From: Ephydatia muelleri | Lineage: Eukaryota > Porifera > Demospongiae > Spongillida > Spongillidae | Direction of reading: 5' to 3' | Length of the DNA stretch: 64,000 bases | NCBI GenBank assembly: GCA_013339895.1 | Contig: JABACO010000013.1 | Span: 5,071,823-5,135,822, forward strand | Part shown: piece after piece, positions 39,351 through 54,114 of the stretch | Layout: every line of letters begins with the position of its first letter | Position numbering within the stretch: the first letter of the stretch is position 1 | Notes under the pieces: generated by a model | What the model was told of the DNA's origin: nothing | What the model saw: only the letters and a program-made list of their open reading frames with translations | Database searches by the model: none | Position numbers and translations under genes: made by a program

Positions 39351-40998
39351 AGGATGCTCACAGTCATGAGGAACAAGATTGGGGGGTATCTAATATAATT
39401 CAGCGTACTTTATACACATAGTGCCCCATATTGGGATGGCCACGCTCCGGATCCTATGCTTATAAGTAAGGTTTGGTCCACTGTTGTCTGCACGAAACAG
39501 TATCGCCTGAGCCCTTTATCTCATTAGTGTTGGAACGACCGGACTTGATTACATACAATTAGCAGATCGTAAGTCCTCGTGGCTTTGCCATGTCCCATTG
39601 TAGGATTTTGCACAGAATGCCTCCGGGTGCATGAAGAATTGAGCTTAGTAATTTTGCATGCACAATATCGCAAAAACATAGCACACAAGAGAACATTGGT
39701 GGGCATGCCAACATAGCCCTTCCACCAGAGTTAGTCCTATATGGCATGGTACACATCGCATTGTAATGTGATGGATGAATGTACTATTTCTTTACAACCA
39801 CTTCTGAGCTTCATACAATTATTTCATTGCACATAGAGAAATAAATTATTAGCATGCAACACAATCATAAGTGAAGTGAAGGAGTTTATACATATAAGAC
39901 AGACAAAGCATTTTTTTTCTTTGAATATTCTCTCTCTGAGGAGGTCATACAATAGTTGTATCAATGGCAACAGGTGTAAAAGTACAGTGTACTACACATG
40001 TGAGGGGAGGTAGATGTACTTAAAGATTCATCTGTATCAGTTCTACTGTTGCGCCTGTCAGATGAGGAATGGAAAAAGTGTCAACACAAGCTGCATTCCA
40101 AAATAGAAGACATCATTGATTAAAAACTAATCTGATATAAGCAACTGATCGTACCCACGCTACAGTCATTTTGATTAGCAGGGGCAATAGTCTAGACTTT
40201 ATCTTGGCCAACATAAACGAAATCAGTCAAGCAGCAACCTGGAGACCCTTATTTGAAATTCCCGATGAGATTGAGGACCTTTGTGCTGCCTTTATCTTCT
40301 TAAAACAGTCATATTTAGGTTGGTGTTGTTGATTTACAGATTGGGGCTCTTCATCTGTTGGGCTTGATGGCACTATGTCCCTTAACTTAACTTGGGGATC
40401 AAGTACACTGTTGTCATACATGTATTTGAACAACAACCGAGGTTAGTTGAACTATATACCTTACGTTGGGCTAACATGCATCTGCATTGATGCAATGCAT
40501 ATGCGTTTTCATTTTTAGAATGCTGTATAAAAATATAAAAAGCACACAGCTTATATTGTTCCACGCAAAGTACTGCAGCTGCTAGAAATGAGTGACCAAT
40601 TGTGTGTTCATATATGACAAAGAGGATTAGTGTGATCACAGCCTGGGTATCTCCAAGACTGGAGGGTTCAAAGATAGACTGTACCAAACTGACCCTCATC
40701 CAAGGAGCAGAACAGCAGTCTGATCAAACATAGCCTCTTCATTAGATGATATTGTCCACTGAAACCATACCAACCTGGAGAACTAAGGACAAACAAATGA
40801 ATTTCATCCATGCAAATAAAAGCAACACTTGACAAATAGATGTTGCGGATCATAGATAGGATGTGTTTTACATGATACATGTAGTGATGTCATCACTTAT
40901 GTAAAAACTACTACATGTTTAGGTGCAAGACAAATGCACAATGCGACAATGTCAACTCATATGAACCTATTTGATCGGACAGAGCAGAGACATGACCT

Positions 40999-41001
<3 letters not shown>

Positions 41002-41034
<33 letters not shown>
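41002..41034. repeat. Poly(C) run, 33 nt
   Basis: The longest of six long C or G mononucleotide runs in the window. Confidence 0.95.
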
Positions 41035-42779
41035 ACTGGAGGTGACTACACCATCCCACTTGTCTGGTGCCCAAACCTCAAGACCCTTTAGTGATCAAGG
41101 GTGATCAAGGCTAGAGCCTCTTTCAAGAATGCACTTATTGGTGGCTTCAATGCAGTCCCCTACCCCTCCCAAATAGAAATTGTCATACTTTATGCTGATA
41201 GGTTCTATTAGAATTTAGAAAAAGTATTAAGAATTAAGTTTAAAATTTATCATTTATCACACCATTTATCAAAAATGAAACAAAAAGAGCATGCACATGA
41301 ACGAGCTCAATGTTAACTACTAATTTAGATCCTTAAACTCAATCTGCCATACCATTCACCACTCTTAACTAGTGACACAAAGACATCAAATTTCATATAA
41401 GAAAAAAGAATAGAGTTAAAAGGAAAGAGAGAGAGAAAGCAGTGGAAAGTTAAAAAGATAAAGTAGGGAAAAAGAAAAGTTAAAATCAAATTAGTGGAAA
41501 CAAGAAAGTAAAGGGGTATATGAGGGGTTGCTCTGGTTTAGAATTTTAGCAACTTTGTGTTTTCTTCTTTGCAACTTTGCATTTTGTTATATTGCATTGT
41601 TCTAATGGAAAGTTAAAAAGAAAGATGCAAGAAAAGTAACAAAAAGTTAAAAAAAGATAAGTTATAAACAAAGTTGTGGAAATAAGTAAGGTGGGGGTGG
41701 TTTTTAAATTTTCTTCAGCTTAGCATATTTTTCTCCTTTGCATTTTGTTCTCTTCAATTGTTAGTATTTATGATGTTAATGCATAACAAAGAGTGTGTTA
41801 CCATCTGTACTCATTCATTTGATATTACACGACTAAATTAATTAATATTGAGTCATTGACGTAACACGACCCACTCCTAAAAGGAGATGGGATCTCATTG
41901 TATCAATTACTGTCATCACCTAGCAATCAGTTTTCAAACATATGAAGACTAGTTACTATGTTTGTGAGGTTGTAACTATTTTCTTCCAAGATCGACACCT
42001 GTAATTTGGCTTTTTGCAATAGTTCATTTCATGTATCTCTTTTCTCATCACAGACAGGCCCTTCTGTGAAAAGGTAGGTACACACCAAATTATTAAGCTA
42101 ACCGTTTGGTATAAACAGACCTATCCCTACAGATAAGCCAGCAGCACCCAGTGCAAGTAGTCATGACAAGATATGCACTGCGATGACTAACTGCATTGGT
42201 ATGGAATGGATACAATGTCATACGTATACATAACATAGCAAAAGTACGATGCATGCAGTCCAGATTGGTAATGCAGAGAAGCCACATGCTTTCCATCCAA
42301 GCAAACCATTAGTATGCGGTTTGTTGACTTTTAAATCGATTGACACCTCTTCACCTACTACAGACTAAGCAGCTGCTAACAACAATTCCATAATTCATCT
42401 TGCCACAGGTGCATGGTATGTGTTCTGGTTTTTGAATGTGTGTGTCATGTACATGTATCTGTGTGCAGTGTGTGTATTTATGTTATGTCTGTGTTCACAA
42501 TTTGTGTTGTGTGGGTGGGCATGCCTGTGTGTTTGGATGTGTGAAGATCTATGTCTCTATAGAGTTTTTCCCAATGGGACCCTTCATACAATGACGAGAC
42601 AGGTTTTCACCTACTAGAAAGGCGTATGTATTGGGACTGGAAGTTTAAACAAGGGTGTGGCTCACATTAAGGGAGGGGCTAGTTAAAGACTAGGAGAGTG
42701 TAATACCCAACCCATTGCCACCTTGAGTTTAGCCTACATTGTAAGGGGTGATGTGTATGGATGTTGAAACAGTTTCTGT

Positions 42780-42793
42780 GGTGTGTGTGTGTG

Positions 42794-42856
<63 letters not shown>

Positions 42857-42864
42857 GTGTGTGT
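42780..42864. repeat. (TG)n microsatellite with GC interruptions
   Basis: Dinucleotide array in the NK-Msx intergenic region; open frames here are by-products. Confidence 0.95.
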
Positions 42865-44959
42865 TATGCATCTTTATTTTATCCTTCCAATATCCACCCT
42901 AGTGTGCAAAGAAATTCTCCAGGGAAAGGTGATGGCCTGGCTTAATTGAGACCTTGTTGTGAAAGGAGCAGTAGAAACAACGATTCCTTCGGCAGAGGTA
43001 GTAGGCCAGGAAAACCACTGGCAAGCAATACTGGAGCCAGTATAAACAGTAACATTTTGGCTGAATACGTTTGTATTCAATTAACGCTTTACGGTGATGT
43101 AGAGGTAGGAACAAGGATTAAGTGCATTACGTCATAATTTTTGGTATCGATTCAGGAGTGCCATTCAACCCGTGACATTCAACCCGCTAGTCGGTGTGTG
43201 CGACACCCAATATATCTACTTCAAGACATGCACTCCAATATCGCAGTGTCCAACACGTCGGAGTGCGAACCAGAGACCGACCACATTTTTAGGAGTGAAC
43301 AACAACCCGAAAACTTAATGCTAGATCGGTAGCGAGCATCACTCCGGGTTTTTTTTTGCGCATTTGAAGCCCAGTGGAGTGCAAATAAAAATAAATGGCA
43401 TCTCCAGTGCCGGTAGGACGGTTTCCAGTGTGCATTTGAGCACAGTTAATCTATATTCACGAATGCGCACATCTCAGTACAAAGTTAAGTGAGACAACGG
43501 CGTTCAGCATAAATCGAACACCCGTGGTAATCTGGCATACTTTACATGTATATAGGCCTGTGGGGATAGCACTAAGTTTCGGGCTCCATGCACTATACCG
43601 TGAGAAGTGTGACGTCGGGTATCGTAGATTTGATTACATTATTATCGTAAATTTAATAAGTATGCCTCATTCACCCTGATTTATTAATCACTTAGAAGAT
43701 CTGGTTGTCTCCATCCAATATATTAATTAGAGAGGATAAATTTAGACCGTAGTACTATTTTTGATTGGAATCAGTGCAGCACAACGTGTATGTACATGCA
43801 TACAATGAATCTGTGTAACGGAAAGTTTTGAGTTTTATGTAATAAACATAAATGCACAAGGGTCAAAATCTTTATCATTATCTAAATGCGATTAGCGAAA
43901 TAAACGTGTACGAACGTAAACAAACATATATTGAAAATAAAGTTCTCCCTTTCATGACAGAGACAGACTGCACTTGGGAAACAAACTTGTCAATACACCC
44001 GACACCTTTGGCTTTATCAGTGCTTGTGCTTGCACTACTGGTACTGGCAGTGTTAGTGCTGCAGTTGCTGCTCATTTCTTCCTTCGTGCAGCTGCGCGAG
44101 CACATCAGAATTACATTTGACAATACTCAGTATTTAATAGGGACACTCACGGTTGCTTAGTTACTTTCCTTTATTTCATGCACGGACGTTATGTGGTACC
44201 TCATATTCGAGGTGCTATTTCCGCTGCTAACTACCCAGCAAGAACCAATTGCTTTTTTTTTTTGGTGCCATCCGAAAGTACTCCCATGCGGCATTTTTGA
44301 ACCCTTTGCGGTCAACACTCATGAAATCGTCTTTGTTAGCAAGTAGTGTAGGTTTTTGGGATACCCTATCCTTCGGGGTACCCCAATAATTAATAACCTT
44401 GCGATAATTGATCATATATATCCATATCGCAATATAGGCGATTAAGGATGAAGGTTATTTCGCGGCAAAACTGGTAGCATATAACGATTGCCACGCGGGT
44501 GTAATTACAACACCAGCTGACATGTATTTACTTACAAGAATCAAGTATACGATAGGCATGTAGTACCTGTGACTCGTACCTGATAGGTCAACAATCCCTG
44601 ATACAAATACATGTATGTAATATGTCCTCAGATGTTGTATGAAGGGGGATTGCAGGTATCTGTTTATACTTCCGTAACATGATAATCAACACGTATCTGG
44701 TCTCTCACTTATCCGTGCAAAAAACTTCTTAAGCGGCATGTACGTGCAACAATGGAGGAGGATTCGTTTTTCTCTTGTTGGATCATGAGGGAATTGCCTA
44801 GCAATGCTATCCCATACAGTATTTCACCGACAAAGCATACCGATGACCATCACGAAACTTCCCGCATCCATAAAATGCTATCTTGATCCAGCATTGATTT
44901 ATATAGTGCTGATAACGATAAAAAGTGACAGTAGTAGCCTGGTGAAAGTTCTATCAGTC

Positions 44960-44965
44960 TATAAA
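44960..44965 (+). promoter_or_regulatory. Candidate TATA box of Msx
   Basis: TATAAA 40 bp before the proposed ATG at 45005. If it is used, the 5' leader would be only about 10-15 nt. The frame stays open upstream to 44804, so an upstream start that would make this coding cannot be excluded. Confidence 0.4.
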
Positions 44966-45004
44966 CAGAACCCGCCTATCGGCACTGACAAACGAAGTCC
45001 CAGC

Positions 45005-46205
<1,201 letters not shown>

Positions 46206-46610
46206 TACATATGTCTTTCGTGTTAACGTCTTATTTATTGCAATGTAGATCAGTGAGCCTTTTTATTTTTGTACATATTTTATTCCATGACTTCATCAAT
46301 GTATATCTTGGATGATTCACGTGATACTTAGTCTGGTATGATCTCTGCTTGACAAAATCGTCATGCTTGGGCATGCAGCTGGCCTCTGCAGGCACCGCAG
46401 TGTACTAGATCTTCAAAGCATTCTTTTTTCCCTTTGTGTACTCGTTCTTTTTGTCCTCGGCTGGTGTGTATATGATACGAACTTCTTTGCGAAGGAATAC
46501 TGTACTTAACGATGCATAGCCACTGTCCTTTGTTGTTTGCACAACCTTCAGAGATCACGGTGGGTTTGGGATCAATAGTACCCGCGCATTGCATTCCAGT
46601 TACGCATTAA
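46206..46610. other. Msx 3' region
   Basis: T-rich DNA after the Msx stop with no AATAAA seen in the first 300 bp. No separate gene recognised. Confidence 0.5.
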
Positions 46611-46618
46611 TAACTCTG

Positions 46619-46665
46619 GTTGCCGGGCACCCGTGCTGTATGTTCCCGCCCATCGTTTGTATAAA
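46619..46665 (+). promoter_or_regulatory. KIF3B promoter: candidate X-box, E2F-like site, TATA box
   Basis: gttgcc-g-ggcacc (46619-46631) matches the RFX X-box consensus with one mismatch in the second half-site and a 1-nt spacer. ttcccgcc (46642-46649) is E2F-like. TATAAA is at 46660-46665, 48 bp before the ATG. An X-box 60-150 bp upstream of the start codon is the usual position in ciliary genes; this one is 77-89 bp upstream. Confidence 0.5.
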
Positions 46666-46707
46666 ACAAATATGGCGACGCTAGATTGAGTGGCAAGCAC
46701 ATTCGAA

Positions 46708-49700
46708 ATGGTTAGTACAGTCACGGAATCGCCCTCTCAATAATCGGAGTCTGCACGTGCAATTTAAGAAAAGAAGTCTTTTAAGATGCTCGTTGTGTCT
46801 TGTAGACATATTACTCAGTACAACCATGCCCTGCATGCATGATTTGCTGTAAAGTCTTGTGCATTATTTGATGATTCGTGTACTGCAGGAGAAGAAACCA
46901 GAGTGCGTCAAAGTTATTGTCCGCTGTCGACCAATGTCGAAGGATGAAATTGCGGATGGATATCAAAGGTGTACTTGTGTAACGTGTTAGTTAGTAAAAT
47001 TAAAATTTTGATCTAAAATTAGAGTGGTTGATATGGATGTTCCCAGAGGAACAGTTGCCTTGCACAAACCTAAAGCCAAATCGGATGAACCACCCAGAGA
47101 GTTTACATTTGACGCAGTTTATGATTGGAAGTAAATGTGTACTAAGTGGAGATGTAATTAGATTTATAATACTTTTATTTGCTGTACAGCTCAAAGCAAA
47201 GGGATCTTTATGATGAAACATTCAGACCTTTGGTGGAGGCAGTACTTCAAGGATACAATGGTATTTAATTTGTGGGACATACTTCAGTAATATGAAGAGT
47301 GCTTATTGAGCTTCTGTGTGTTTACTTGTGTGGCGATGAAGTGTTTTGATAAAGCATGAGGTTCACCATTATTTGGGTCAGCATCAGTTCTTGAAATATA
47401 ATTATTAACTTATTCCATATTGACTGCCTAGGTACAATCTTCGCATATGGGCAGACTGGCACTGGAAAGACATATACAATGGAAGGTTGTATTCACTACA
47501 CTGTCCATCGCACATATACACACCCTTAACCCATTTTCATCCACAAGGAAATCGTGCCAATCCTGAAGAGAAGGGTGTCATTCTCAATTCCTTCGAGCAT
47601 ATATATGCTCATATCTCACAGACACATGATGAGCAGTATCTGGTTAGAGCCTCCTACCTTGAGATATACCAGGTACGTGCAGCATAAAGGCCCGTAGTAA
47701 AGGTCATATGAAGCCAGGAACACATGAGTAGGTGTAGAAGTAACCTAATGCTCTTTGTGCACACTTTTGATGCGTACAGGAAGAAATCCGAGATCTTCTG
47801 AGCAAAGATCAGAAGAAAAGATTGGAGTTAAAAGAGCGTCCAGACACTGGGGTCTACGTTAAGGTGCATCTCCTCCACTCATGACACGAGGGGAGATCGA
47901 TTTTTCTTATTGTCCAAACCTTTAGGATCTGTCTTCGTTCATAACCAAGAGCATTAAGGAAATCGATCATGTGATGAATGTGGGAAACCAGAACAGAACA
48001 GTGGGGTGAGGTTATATCAGTGAAAGAAGAAAGAGATGTCAAATGTTTTGTTTGATGCACGTAGCAACTTTGAAGATGGGATTGCTTATTGTGAAGCCAT
48101 TGTTATGCATCTTGTGTTGCATGATCTTGGTAACCAAAGGACCATCCATGGACTCTTTGTGAATGACAGTACCGTTCAAACCTGTGGGTTTACAGTTATT
48201 TACACAGAGCTCTTTGATCTTACTCCCTTCATTCCTGCACTTTTTGGTTGGAGGGAGTTAAGGGGGGTGGATGTGGTGTGGTAACTTAGGTTCTAATGAC
48301 ATTTTTGTCTTTTCTCTGGCTTAGCTGCACATACATGAACCAGCATTCATCTCGCTCTCATGCCATTTTTATTTTGACCATAGAATGCTGCTCGGTAAGT
48401 GGCTACACACTCGTGCTTGCCCTAGACTGTCCCTTCCTTTACATTTTTAATCACTTCCAGCGTGGAATAGATGGTGCAGACCATATTCGCGTCGGTAAGC
48501 TCAACATGGTGGATTTGGCTGGCAGCGAGAGACAGGAGAAAACTGGGACCACTGTAAACTCAACCTTATATTGTATAACGATTATTTCTTTATTGAAACG
48601 GATTCTTGATACTAGGGGGAGCGTTTCAAGGAAGCTACAAAGATAAATCTCTCGCTTTCTGCTCTTGGCAATGTTATATCTTCTCTGGTATGTTTCTGTT
48701 AAGGGAGGGTTGGATGGCAGTGACCCGCCCCAGTGTCTGGCCTGTAATTAACATCCAGCCTTATGTCCTGACACAGGCATAATGTGTGCCCCTCCCACAC
48801 ACATGCACATCCACATACATGCCAGTGCGTCCCTGCCCTCCCCTCCTCCTCATACCCTTTGTATTGTGTACATTTTTATGTGGTGATGTGTTCTTTATTT
48901 ATTTTTATTTATTTTTGTAACCAGGTGGATGGAAAGTGTACTCATATACCATATAGGGACTCGAAACTTACTCGTCTCCTTCAAGATTCATTGGGTGGAA
49001 ATGCCAAGACCGTCATGGTTGCAAATGTGGTAAGTTTTGCATGCATAAGTATCCTACAGGATGCAGATATAGTCCATATTGGGATGCAGGAGATGTGCAC
49101 TGGTGTGATGTATTACGTTCCATTGTTCCTGGCATGTCATACATTAGTGTGTGGCATATGTCCGTGTTGTGCCAGATGGTGTTACCGTGTGGAGTGCATT
49201 TGGGATGTAGTGCAGTGCTTGCCTTTCATTTGACCTCATCTCCAAAGGGCCCAGCCGACTACAATTATGAAGAAACTCTTACAACACTGAGGTACCAGGG
49301 TACTGCTCCATTGTCCATAGGATTACTGTGTGGATGTTTTCAGATATGCAGACCGTGCTAAGAGCATTAAGAACAAACCCAAGATAAATGAAGACCCGAA
49401 AGATGCACTTCTGCGGGAGTATCAAGAGGAGATTAAAAAGCTGAAAATTGAACTGGAAAAAAGAAAGAACAAGGATCTCCAAGAGAAGCAGAAACTTGAT
49501 GGTATGTAACAATGGCAGTGTGTGTTTGTGCATGTGGTGGTGCAGCGATTATGGGTTTTTGTGTATGTATGTATTTGTTATTCGTTTATATTGCTTGCTC
49601 TCAGTAGTTGCATGTCTGTTAATGACCAAATCACTTGTTAGCTTGCCCCAAATGTCTCTGTTGACCACTGTTTGACCTCCTTGGATGCCCCAGTGTATTG

Positions 49701-49914
49701 TCAATTTGGCAGGCTATGGTTGCACATTCATGTGGCTTTGCTGCCTCTCTGAGTTTGTGTATTGGCGACAGTTTCAAAATTACATGCACGGCTGTCCATT
49801 CATGGGCCAAAGATTGTATTTACTAAACCTCACATGCCACATCACTAGGATTGTGCAGACACAGAGTAGCTATCATGAAGTGTCAACACGCGCACATAGA
49901 CACACACACACACT

Positions 49915-49949
<35 letters not shown>

Positions 49950-52900
49950 ACATGCACACATCCACTAAGATAGTGGGATATTTCAAACACCAGCAAACAT
50001 ATGTCACATGTATAAATGTGTCTTCTGCATCCAGGCACTGGGGAAAATGGCGACGCGATTGTTGTCCCACAAGAGGAGCAAGCAAAACTGCAGGCAGAAA
50101 AGGAAGCCATATTGCAGAATAGAGAACTGCTACAGGAGGTGTGTCTCTCCCTCCCTCCACCCCCACCCCCTCTGTATGGTTATGGCAGCTGCTGGGTAAT
50201 TGGATAGCAATTGTTGACTGTTTGGGCAAGATGGTGGTCACAGAGGTTGTGACAGTTTTACATTCCTGGTGTTGTGAAGCAGCACCCTAACTTTTATGAT
50301 CCTCTTTATCCATCTGTGACTCCTTCCTCCTCCTCTCTCCTCTTCCTCCTCCTCTCTTTCTCCTCCTCCTCTCTTCCTCCTCCTCTCTTCCTCCTCCTCT
50401 CTTCCCTCCTCCTCTCTTCCTCCTCCTCTCTTCCCTCCTCCTCTCTTCCTCCTCCTCTCTTCCTCCTCCTCTCTTCCTCCTCCTCTCTTCCTCCTCCTCT
50501 CTTCCTCCTCCTCTCTTCCTCCTCCTCTCTTCCTCCTCCTCTCTTCCTCCTCCTCTCTTCCTTCTCCTCTCTTCCTTCTCCTCTCTTCCTCCTCTCTCTC
50601 CTCCTCCTCTCTTCCTCCTCCTCTCTTCCTCCTCCTCTCTCCTCCTCCTCTCTTCCTTCTCCTCTCTTCCTCCTCCTCTCTTCCTCCTCCTCCTTCCTCC
50701 TCCTCCTCTGTCCCCCCTGTCTCCCTACGCACTGCAGGAACGTGACAAGCTTGTAGCTCAGATTCAGAGAAGAGCAGATCAGTTGAAGAAAGATCAGAAA
50801 AAGAAAGAAGCCTTGTCAGAAAAGATCAAAGTATTACCAGTTCTCAAAGGGTTTGAACGTGCAGAATGATGATGCTTATTTAACAGGCAATGGAGAACAA
50901 GTTACTTGCAGGTGGGAAGAACATTGTGGATCGAACTGACGCACAGGAAAAGGAAATACAGAAGCGCCGGCAAGAAATACTGGAACAAAAGGTCCTATGC
51001 ACTTAAATTTCAGTGATACAAATATATTCTTCTTATTTCTAGAAACGGGAAAGAGAGATTCAGCAGCAGCTTCAGATGAAGGAAGAGAGCACATTGGAGA
51101 TGAAAGAGACATTTACTTCTCTGCAGGAGGAGGTGGATACCAAGACCAAGAAGCTGAGTAAAGTAAGCCTTACAAGTGATTGCAGCCCTTGTTCAGTGTA
51201 TTTAATCGGCCAATGTGCGTGTTCTATGCAATTCATGTGCAAATCACATACTGTTTATAAAAAAAAAACAATCAACCCATGGCGATGCTTATTAAAACAA
51301 TTGATACAAATGCAATAAAAAAGCAACCTAAAACTTCAAAGTTTGTACTCAGAAGCAGTTCAGCTTTTAAATCTCATTTATGTAATGGTCATGTACATCG
51401 AAGGGAGATGAGTCGAAGTGGCAGTTCATCTCTTTGAACTAGTGCAATCCCTGGAATTTTAACCCACCCAATCTCTTTTGCACCAACCTTGAACTAAATA
51501 CATGTACAGTAGTTGGCTCTGCCAGCTGTTTTCATAACTTAAACTCTTTGTGCTGTCGTTTGTGTTGCTCCCAGTTAAAGGCAAAGCTCAAAACTGCGCT
51601 TACCGATATTGTGGATTACAAGGAGGAGCAAGTGAGGGTGAGGGAGGGACTGCTTCTCACATTGGAGGACCTCCAGAAGGACCTCAAGCTAAGGTTGGCC
51701 AAGTGCCCGGCACTCATTTCGTGATGCATTGTGATGTGTGTGTTCAGCGAGTGTGCGTACATGTATGTGAAAATCTAGTTTGCATGTATTTGTGCATATT
51801 GTGAGGATATCTGTGGTGGTCACATGATGCATTACAGTGCCTCCCTCTAAGCAAAAGCAACTCATTTTATCACCTCCAGTGCTGCATGTCAAGCAAAAAC
51901 TATGCTTGCATACAGCACTACTCTGACCTCACCAATTATCATGGGTATGCTTCGAAATGTTTAGGATGTAGTATTGAATTGCCGGGAGGAGGGGGAGGGT
52001 CTGTTGTTGAGGCACACGGAGGAGTCATGTGTGTTTACCATGGTTTCTATTTGCAGGACACTCATTGTGGAGAACTTCATTCCTGCTGATGACGTATCGA
52101 GGTTCAAACAGAGAGCTGTCTTTGATGAAGAGACTGAAGAATGGAAGCTAACAACAACCACCGTACCACCACGGTAACCTGACTTCAGAGATGAAGGGCA
52201 GCTGTGCATGGATTGCATGTCAACTCATGAAGTGTGAATTGTAACCAAGTCTTTTCAAAAATGCGTATTATCTTAGCATCCACCTTTTTGTTTTGATTTA
52301 TATTATTTTATTATTAGTTTTTGGAGGTGGGGGGTCTGTGTGGGGTGGAGGCTGTGAAAAACTACAAGTCCATGCATGTACATGTCTATGGTTTCCGTTA
52401 GCAGCCCACATCTTTAGCAAAGAGTGCAATTGGGTAGCAACCCAGAGCCATCCTCTTGTATGCAGTGTGTTTGATGTCAGTTGGCTTTGATATAGTTCAG
52501 CTCAATTATTTGCATTTAGCTAGTCTTTTGACATCTGAGGCTGCAAAGCAGAAGCCATCAGAGGCATGACTTGCATGCACTGTGTGTACATGCACACATA
52601 CGGCTTGTATATTGAAGCAGTTTATTAGCATGCCAGGTGTGTATGTGTGTATACACTGTACATGTGTGTCTCTGTGTGACATGTATGTTTGTGTGTGGCT
52701 TACACAATACAGAACCGTATTTTCTCCCATATCAGCACAAATATCCACCCTACAACTTCAGCATGTGGGGTGCAACCAGTGACATTATTTGCACTGATGG
52801 CTGCTAAAAGTGGAGACCCCAAATATATGGTTTGTGTACCTAGAGTGCATTTGCAATCCAACCTCACTACACCATTACGCAGCCTGAAAATGTGCTCAAA

Positions 52901-53164
52901 GTCGAGCTGGATTTGCCGAATAGAACAACTCGAGACTACGAGGGACCTGTGATTGCGCCTCAACTGCAGGCAGCGCTAGATGCAGCACTGGAAGATGATG
53001 AAGAGCTCACCATTGATGCAACGTAATGCTGCCTGTGTACTAGTGCGAACACCATCACAGATTATCCTTCCTTTTGCCACTTTTTTTTTTAAAGGTCTTT
53101 TAAAAAAGCTACATCTGGACTGCACAAAGGGCCAAGCAAACCATCCACAAGTACAGTGAAGTAA
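46708..53164 (+). CDS. KIF3B: Kinesin-II motor subunit KIF3B
   Basis: Plus-end-directed motor that pairs with KIF3A and KAP to carry intraflagellar transport trains into cilia. Exons: 46708-46710, 46889-46968, 47023-47130, 47190-47260, 47432-47485, 47548-47672, 47780-47863, 47926-48005, 48325-48394, 48461-48553, 48616-48687, 48925-49029, 49248-49291, 49344-49501, 50035-50138, 50738-50830, 50887-50991, 51043-51162, 51575-51693, 52057-52173, 52713-52764, 52844-53022, 53095-53164; total 701 aa (human 747). Motor: P-loop GQTGTGKT (94-101), switch I SSRSH (210-214), switch II DLAGSE (243-248); neck [10 protein letters not shown]; coiled coil about 345-600; globular tail with [20 protein letters not shown]. 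That tail, GVYVKDLSSF and [14 protein letters not shown] are KIF3B-specific, not KIF3A. Coding exon 1 is only the ATG. Exon 21 is the least certain. Confidence 0.95.
49900..49957. repeat. (CA)n microsatellite
   Basis: Interrupted CA array in the KIF3B intron before the exon at 50035. Confidence 0.9.
50326..50717. repeat. 390-bp polypyrimidine minisatellite in KIF3B intron
   Basis: Tandem tcctcctctct-type units form an almost pure C/T strand ending about 20 bp before the acceptor at 50737. Mirror symmetry makes it prone to triplex (H-DNA) formation. The long open frames on both strands are repeat by-products. Confidence 0.95.
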
Positions 53165-54114
53165 GCAGAACCTGTGAAGCGTGATTGTTTGAGCTGTCGT
53201 TGTCTATGTACATACCCTCTGTACCCTTCTCTAACTAAGTACACTAATTGCAAACATAGTATCTTCTGCCTGTACTGCATATGTGCACATACATAGTGCA
53301 TGTTATACTTGTGTGCATTCTAGTCTTGTTTACCGTGACACCTCTAGATGTGACCTTGTGCAAGTATTATCCACAAACTAACTTTACAGATTGACCAGTT
53401 GTTTAACACCAATTAAAGGTTCGAGTACAAATAAAACATATAACCTAATCATGTGCCCAATTTATCATCTTATTGTACAACCTTTTCCAAGTAAATGTTA
53501 AACTGGTTGAATCTCGTGTTGGTCAATCTATGGTTAAGGAATGTCATGCATGTAAAGGAAATCACATTGCTCTATGTACATACCGTCTCACTGCATAATT
53601 GTAGGTGTTTGGTATACAACATGTGCATGTCCAGCATATGGGGTATTTGATATGTGGAATATGTTCCTACCCTTCTAGCATCTGGTATGATGCGGAGGAG
53701 AAGGAGGTGGTGGCATTGTTCCTGTTTGAGTTGTTGGATGACAGAGCATGATCTAATTGTTGTCAGTAGGGCACCAAATAGCTTATCATAGTAGGTAGGG
53801 GGTTACTTAAGTACTGATGTACACAACCAAGATGTGATACTGCCTTATTGTGGACAATGGTATCCAATTTATCCCGAACAAGGCAATGGTTGTGAACATG
53901 TATATGAGCAGTAATCATGAATAAAATGGCGGTGATTTAGATATTGATGTTTGTGGTTATATCTTATGATAAATGCATGGTTGAAAGCAAAGCAGACATT
54001 CTACTGAGAGTAGAACAAATGGGTACATGGATTGTCATAACCAATTAGACAATTCTAATTAATGACTTCCACATAGTTTATTTACGATGTACTGTATCAC
54101 TTTGTGTTTTATCC
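53165..54114. other. KIF3B 3' region
   Basis: AATAAA at 53430-53435 is a good polyadenylation signal 266 bp after the stop codon; another lies near 53920. No further gene recognised. Confidence 0.5.
53430..53435 (+). terminator. Candidate polyadenylation signal of KIF3B
   Basis: First AATAAA hexamer downstream of the KIF3B stop codon. Confidence 0.5.

Larger units (their letters stand above)
39351..44803. other. Intergenic DNA upstream of Msx
   Basis: It contains a 33-nt poly-C run (41002-41034), an A-rich stretch near 41400-41700 and a TG microsatellite (about 42780-42864). Minus-strand frame 44227-44415 (62 codons, with FKNAAWEYFRM) looks slightly protein-like but is unassigned. No gene supported; candidate regulatory region of the flanking homeobox genes. 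Confidence 0.5.

Noticed and set aside
43852-44160. Frame with a Leu/Val-rich membrane-like stretch
   Set aside because: No family match, no splice support, and composition could be chance.
44227-44415. 62-codon minus-strand frame with FKNAAWEYFRM
   Set aside because: Slightly BED-finger-like, but no metal ligands in order and no neighbouring transposase; too weak to annotate as a gene.
50238-50756. Long Glu/Arg-rich or Ser/Leu-rich open frames
   Set aside because: Produced by the polypyrimidine minisatellite; no gene features.
46708-53164. KIF3A instead of KIF3B
   Set aside because: The motor blocks [14 protein letters not shown] and [20 protein letters not shown] in the stalk, and the TTRDYEGP tail fit KIF3B; KIF3A lacks them.
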